A stretch of DNA of 64,000 bases from Symsagittifera roscoffensis (lineage: Eukaryota > Xenacoelomorpha > Acoela > Convolutidae), in assembly GCF_963678635.1 (NCBI RefSeq), contig NC_087064.1, positions 17,721,802 through 17,785,801 on the forward strand, in the 5' to 3' direction. The stretch's first letter is position 1, and each line of letters opens with the position of its first letter. A model generated the notes under the pieces. It made no database searches. It saw only the letters and a program-made list of their open reading frames with translations, and was not told where the DNA came from. Below, one piece after another: positions 62,976 through 64,000 of the stretch. Made by a program: the position numbers and the translations under genes.

Positions 62976-63063
62976 ACATGTTTAAAGGTTTTGTCTATGG
63001 AATCCAGGAACATACAGACACAAAATTGTGCGCCTATCCAGTGCACAGTTTGGCCTCGTAATG
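61783..63063. mobile_element. 1.28-kb inverted-repeat element, possible DNA transposon
   Basis: Left end 61783-61804 and right end 63042-63063 form an exact 22-bp inverted repeat (begins CATTACGAGGCCAAACTG; the other end finishes CGTAATG). About twenty GGAATCC/GGATTCC motifs lie in two blocks next to the ends, with tandem arrays in the middle. There is no transposase, so it would be non-autonomous. Homology with copy 1 continues to the left of the inverted repeat, so a larger duplication followed or included it. Confidence 0.6.
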
Positions 63064-63065
63064 TT

Positions 63066-63719
63066 GCAATGGGATAAACATGCGAAAATGACTCACTCCA
63101 GCGATTTTTAGAGCTTTCAAATTTCATCCAAACCGTGCTAAAAAAGAGTGAGAGAAAAGCTCCATGCAAAAACTTTAATCTACGTAAGGTTTTTATACGT
63201 CATTAGGACACATGCTGCACTGCTTATAAAAAAGGGTGTTTGATTTTCTTGTAATTTTCAGTTTGTAGTTATTTTCAGCCTCTTAAAAGATTTGAAGCTC
63301 CGTTCTGATAAACAACAACTGGAGAGTTGTTTGCACAATAACACTCATGCAACATGTTTGTGAAAAAAGTGTTTGCCAGAATTTTTCTAACTGATATCAT
63401 ACTAGATTCCGAAGGGAAGAGAAAACACGTTTTTGTCCTAGTGTTAGCTCTGATAGATGCCAGTATAGAACAAAATTTATGAGCAAATTCAGTTCCTTGT
63501 CTAATGCATAGTAAGTTTGCCACCAGCGACTCAATTGTTTGAAAAAATTGTTCAGTTAAATAAATAAAAAAATATATCAGAAACTAAAATAACAATTCAG
63601 TTTTCTAAATATTGTCAAACAAAGAATTTTTCCCAATATTCTTAAGAAATTCGTAACTAAGCCAAATACATACGGACTGCTTTTCCGTGCAGTTTTTATT
63701 AACCCTGTTAAAATAAATC
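63066..63719. other. upstream region of the last gene
   Basis: AT-rich, with no repeat recognised. TTTTCCGTGCAG at 63681-63692 could be a splice acceptor ending a 5' UTR intron shortly before the ATG. Confidence 0.35.
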
Positions 63720-64000
63720 ATGCGTACCTCCAAATTAGCAGTTTCTGTTCTATCTCTGAATGCATTTCTCACTTTTGTACTGTTATGTCATCAATTTGCA
63801 ACGCAAAATTCACAAGCGGACAGAAAGAACTCGAGAGATCACGTAATCAGCTGGCCTCAGTTTCAGAACTTCATCGTGCCCGATGGGTCCAAAACTTGTC
63901 ATGTAAACGACACCAGTTATCACCAGTTGATAGGGATGGAATATTTTCCCAACTTGCTGGAGACGTTCAATGTGCCTCGTCTTGAGAGTCCACTTCTTCC
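63720..64000 (+). CDS. secreted or type II membrane protein, N-terminus only (runs off the window)
   Basis: Open from ATG 63720 to the window edge (93 codons and two bases, no stop). The N-terminus MRTSK is followed by a hydrophobic core (LAVSVLSLNAFLTFVLLC), fitting a signal peptide or a Golgi-type signal anchor. Then comes a polar stretch (TQNSQADRKNSRDH) and what looks like a folded domain start (ISWPQFQNFIVPDGSKTC, an NDT sequon, YFPNLLETFNVPRLE). The codons are less AT-rich than the flanks. I do not recognise the family. Confidence 0.65.
   Translation, partial: MRTSKLAVSVLSLNAFLTFVLLCHQFATQNSQADRKNSRDHVISWPQFQNFIVPDGSKTCHVNDTSYHQLIGMEYFPNLLETFNVPRLESPLL

Overview
This is nuclear DNA from an animal, given by the genes it carries. 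It is AT-rich and dense with introns and repeats. The main locus is a receptor tyrosine kinase of the EGFR/ErbB family on the + strand, with at least 14 exons at 8468-33303. All introns are GT-AG and every exon junction keeps the reading frame. EGFR-like tail motifs around phosphotyrosine sites and a C-terminal PDZ ligand point to Metazoa. I cannot place the phylum: the repeat families are not ones I can assign to a named species.

Layout. 1-8467: left flank or a long intron. It holds one possible small exon (245-320), a 5'-truncated LINE with target-site duplications (945-1874), a decayed minus-strand LINE with internal duplications (about 3500-6390) and two family A repeats. 8468-33303: the EGFR-like gene, with domain IV-like cysteine-rich ectodomain exons, a transmembrane exon, four kinase exons and a phosphotyrosine tail. 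The L1, CR1 and L2 ectodomain parts are absent and should lie to the left of the window. Its introns carry a 714-bp Tc1/mariner-type foldback element, a tRNA-derived SINE, a nearly full-length PHD-endonuclease-RT LINE (17343-21031, 14-bp target-site duplication) and many family A and B repeats. 31314-31499 is a probable extra phase 1-1 cassette exon. 33304-41160: probable 3' UTR, a decayed minus-strand LINE (35400-37780) and a set of small hairpins. 41165-42004: an intact B-box/coiled-coil (TRIM-like) gene. 42500-44100: a decayed plus-strand LINE. 44440-47640: two long TTATGA-type microsatellites flanking an array of about 160-bp tandem units. 48500-55830: nested and tandemly duplicated repeats. 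57555-63065: two copies (1.7-1.9 kb) of a repeat rich in GGAATCC motifs, with a diverged relative between them. 63720-64000: the start of a secreted or type II membrane protein that runs off the right edge.

The most unusual signals are two high-copy non-autonomous repeat families, called A and B here. In each, the 5' terminus is inverted at a 3' subterminal position and is followed by a 3' terminal hairpin. The hairpin sequences differ between copies while base pairing is kept. This is the layout described for Helitron2/Helentron-type elements. Family B also carries a tRNA-like module, clearest as a tRNA-Lys(CUU)-like segment, and family A copies repeatedly abut family B copies end to end. 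All coordinates come from reading by eye. Exon borders agree with reading frame and splice consensus but have no transcript support.
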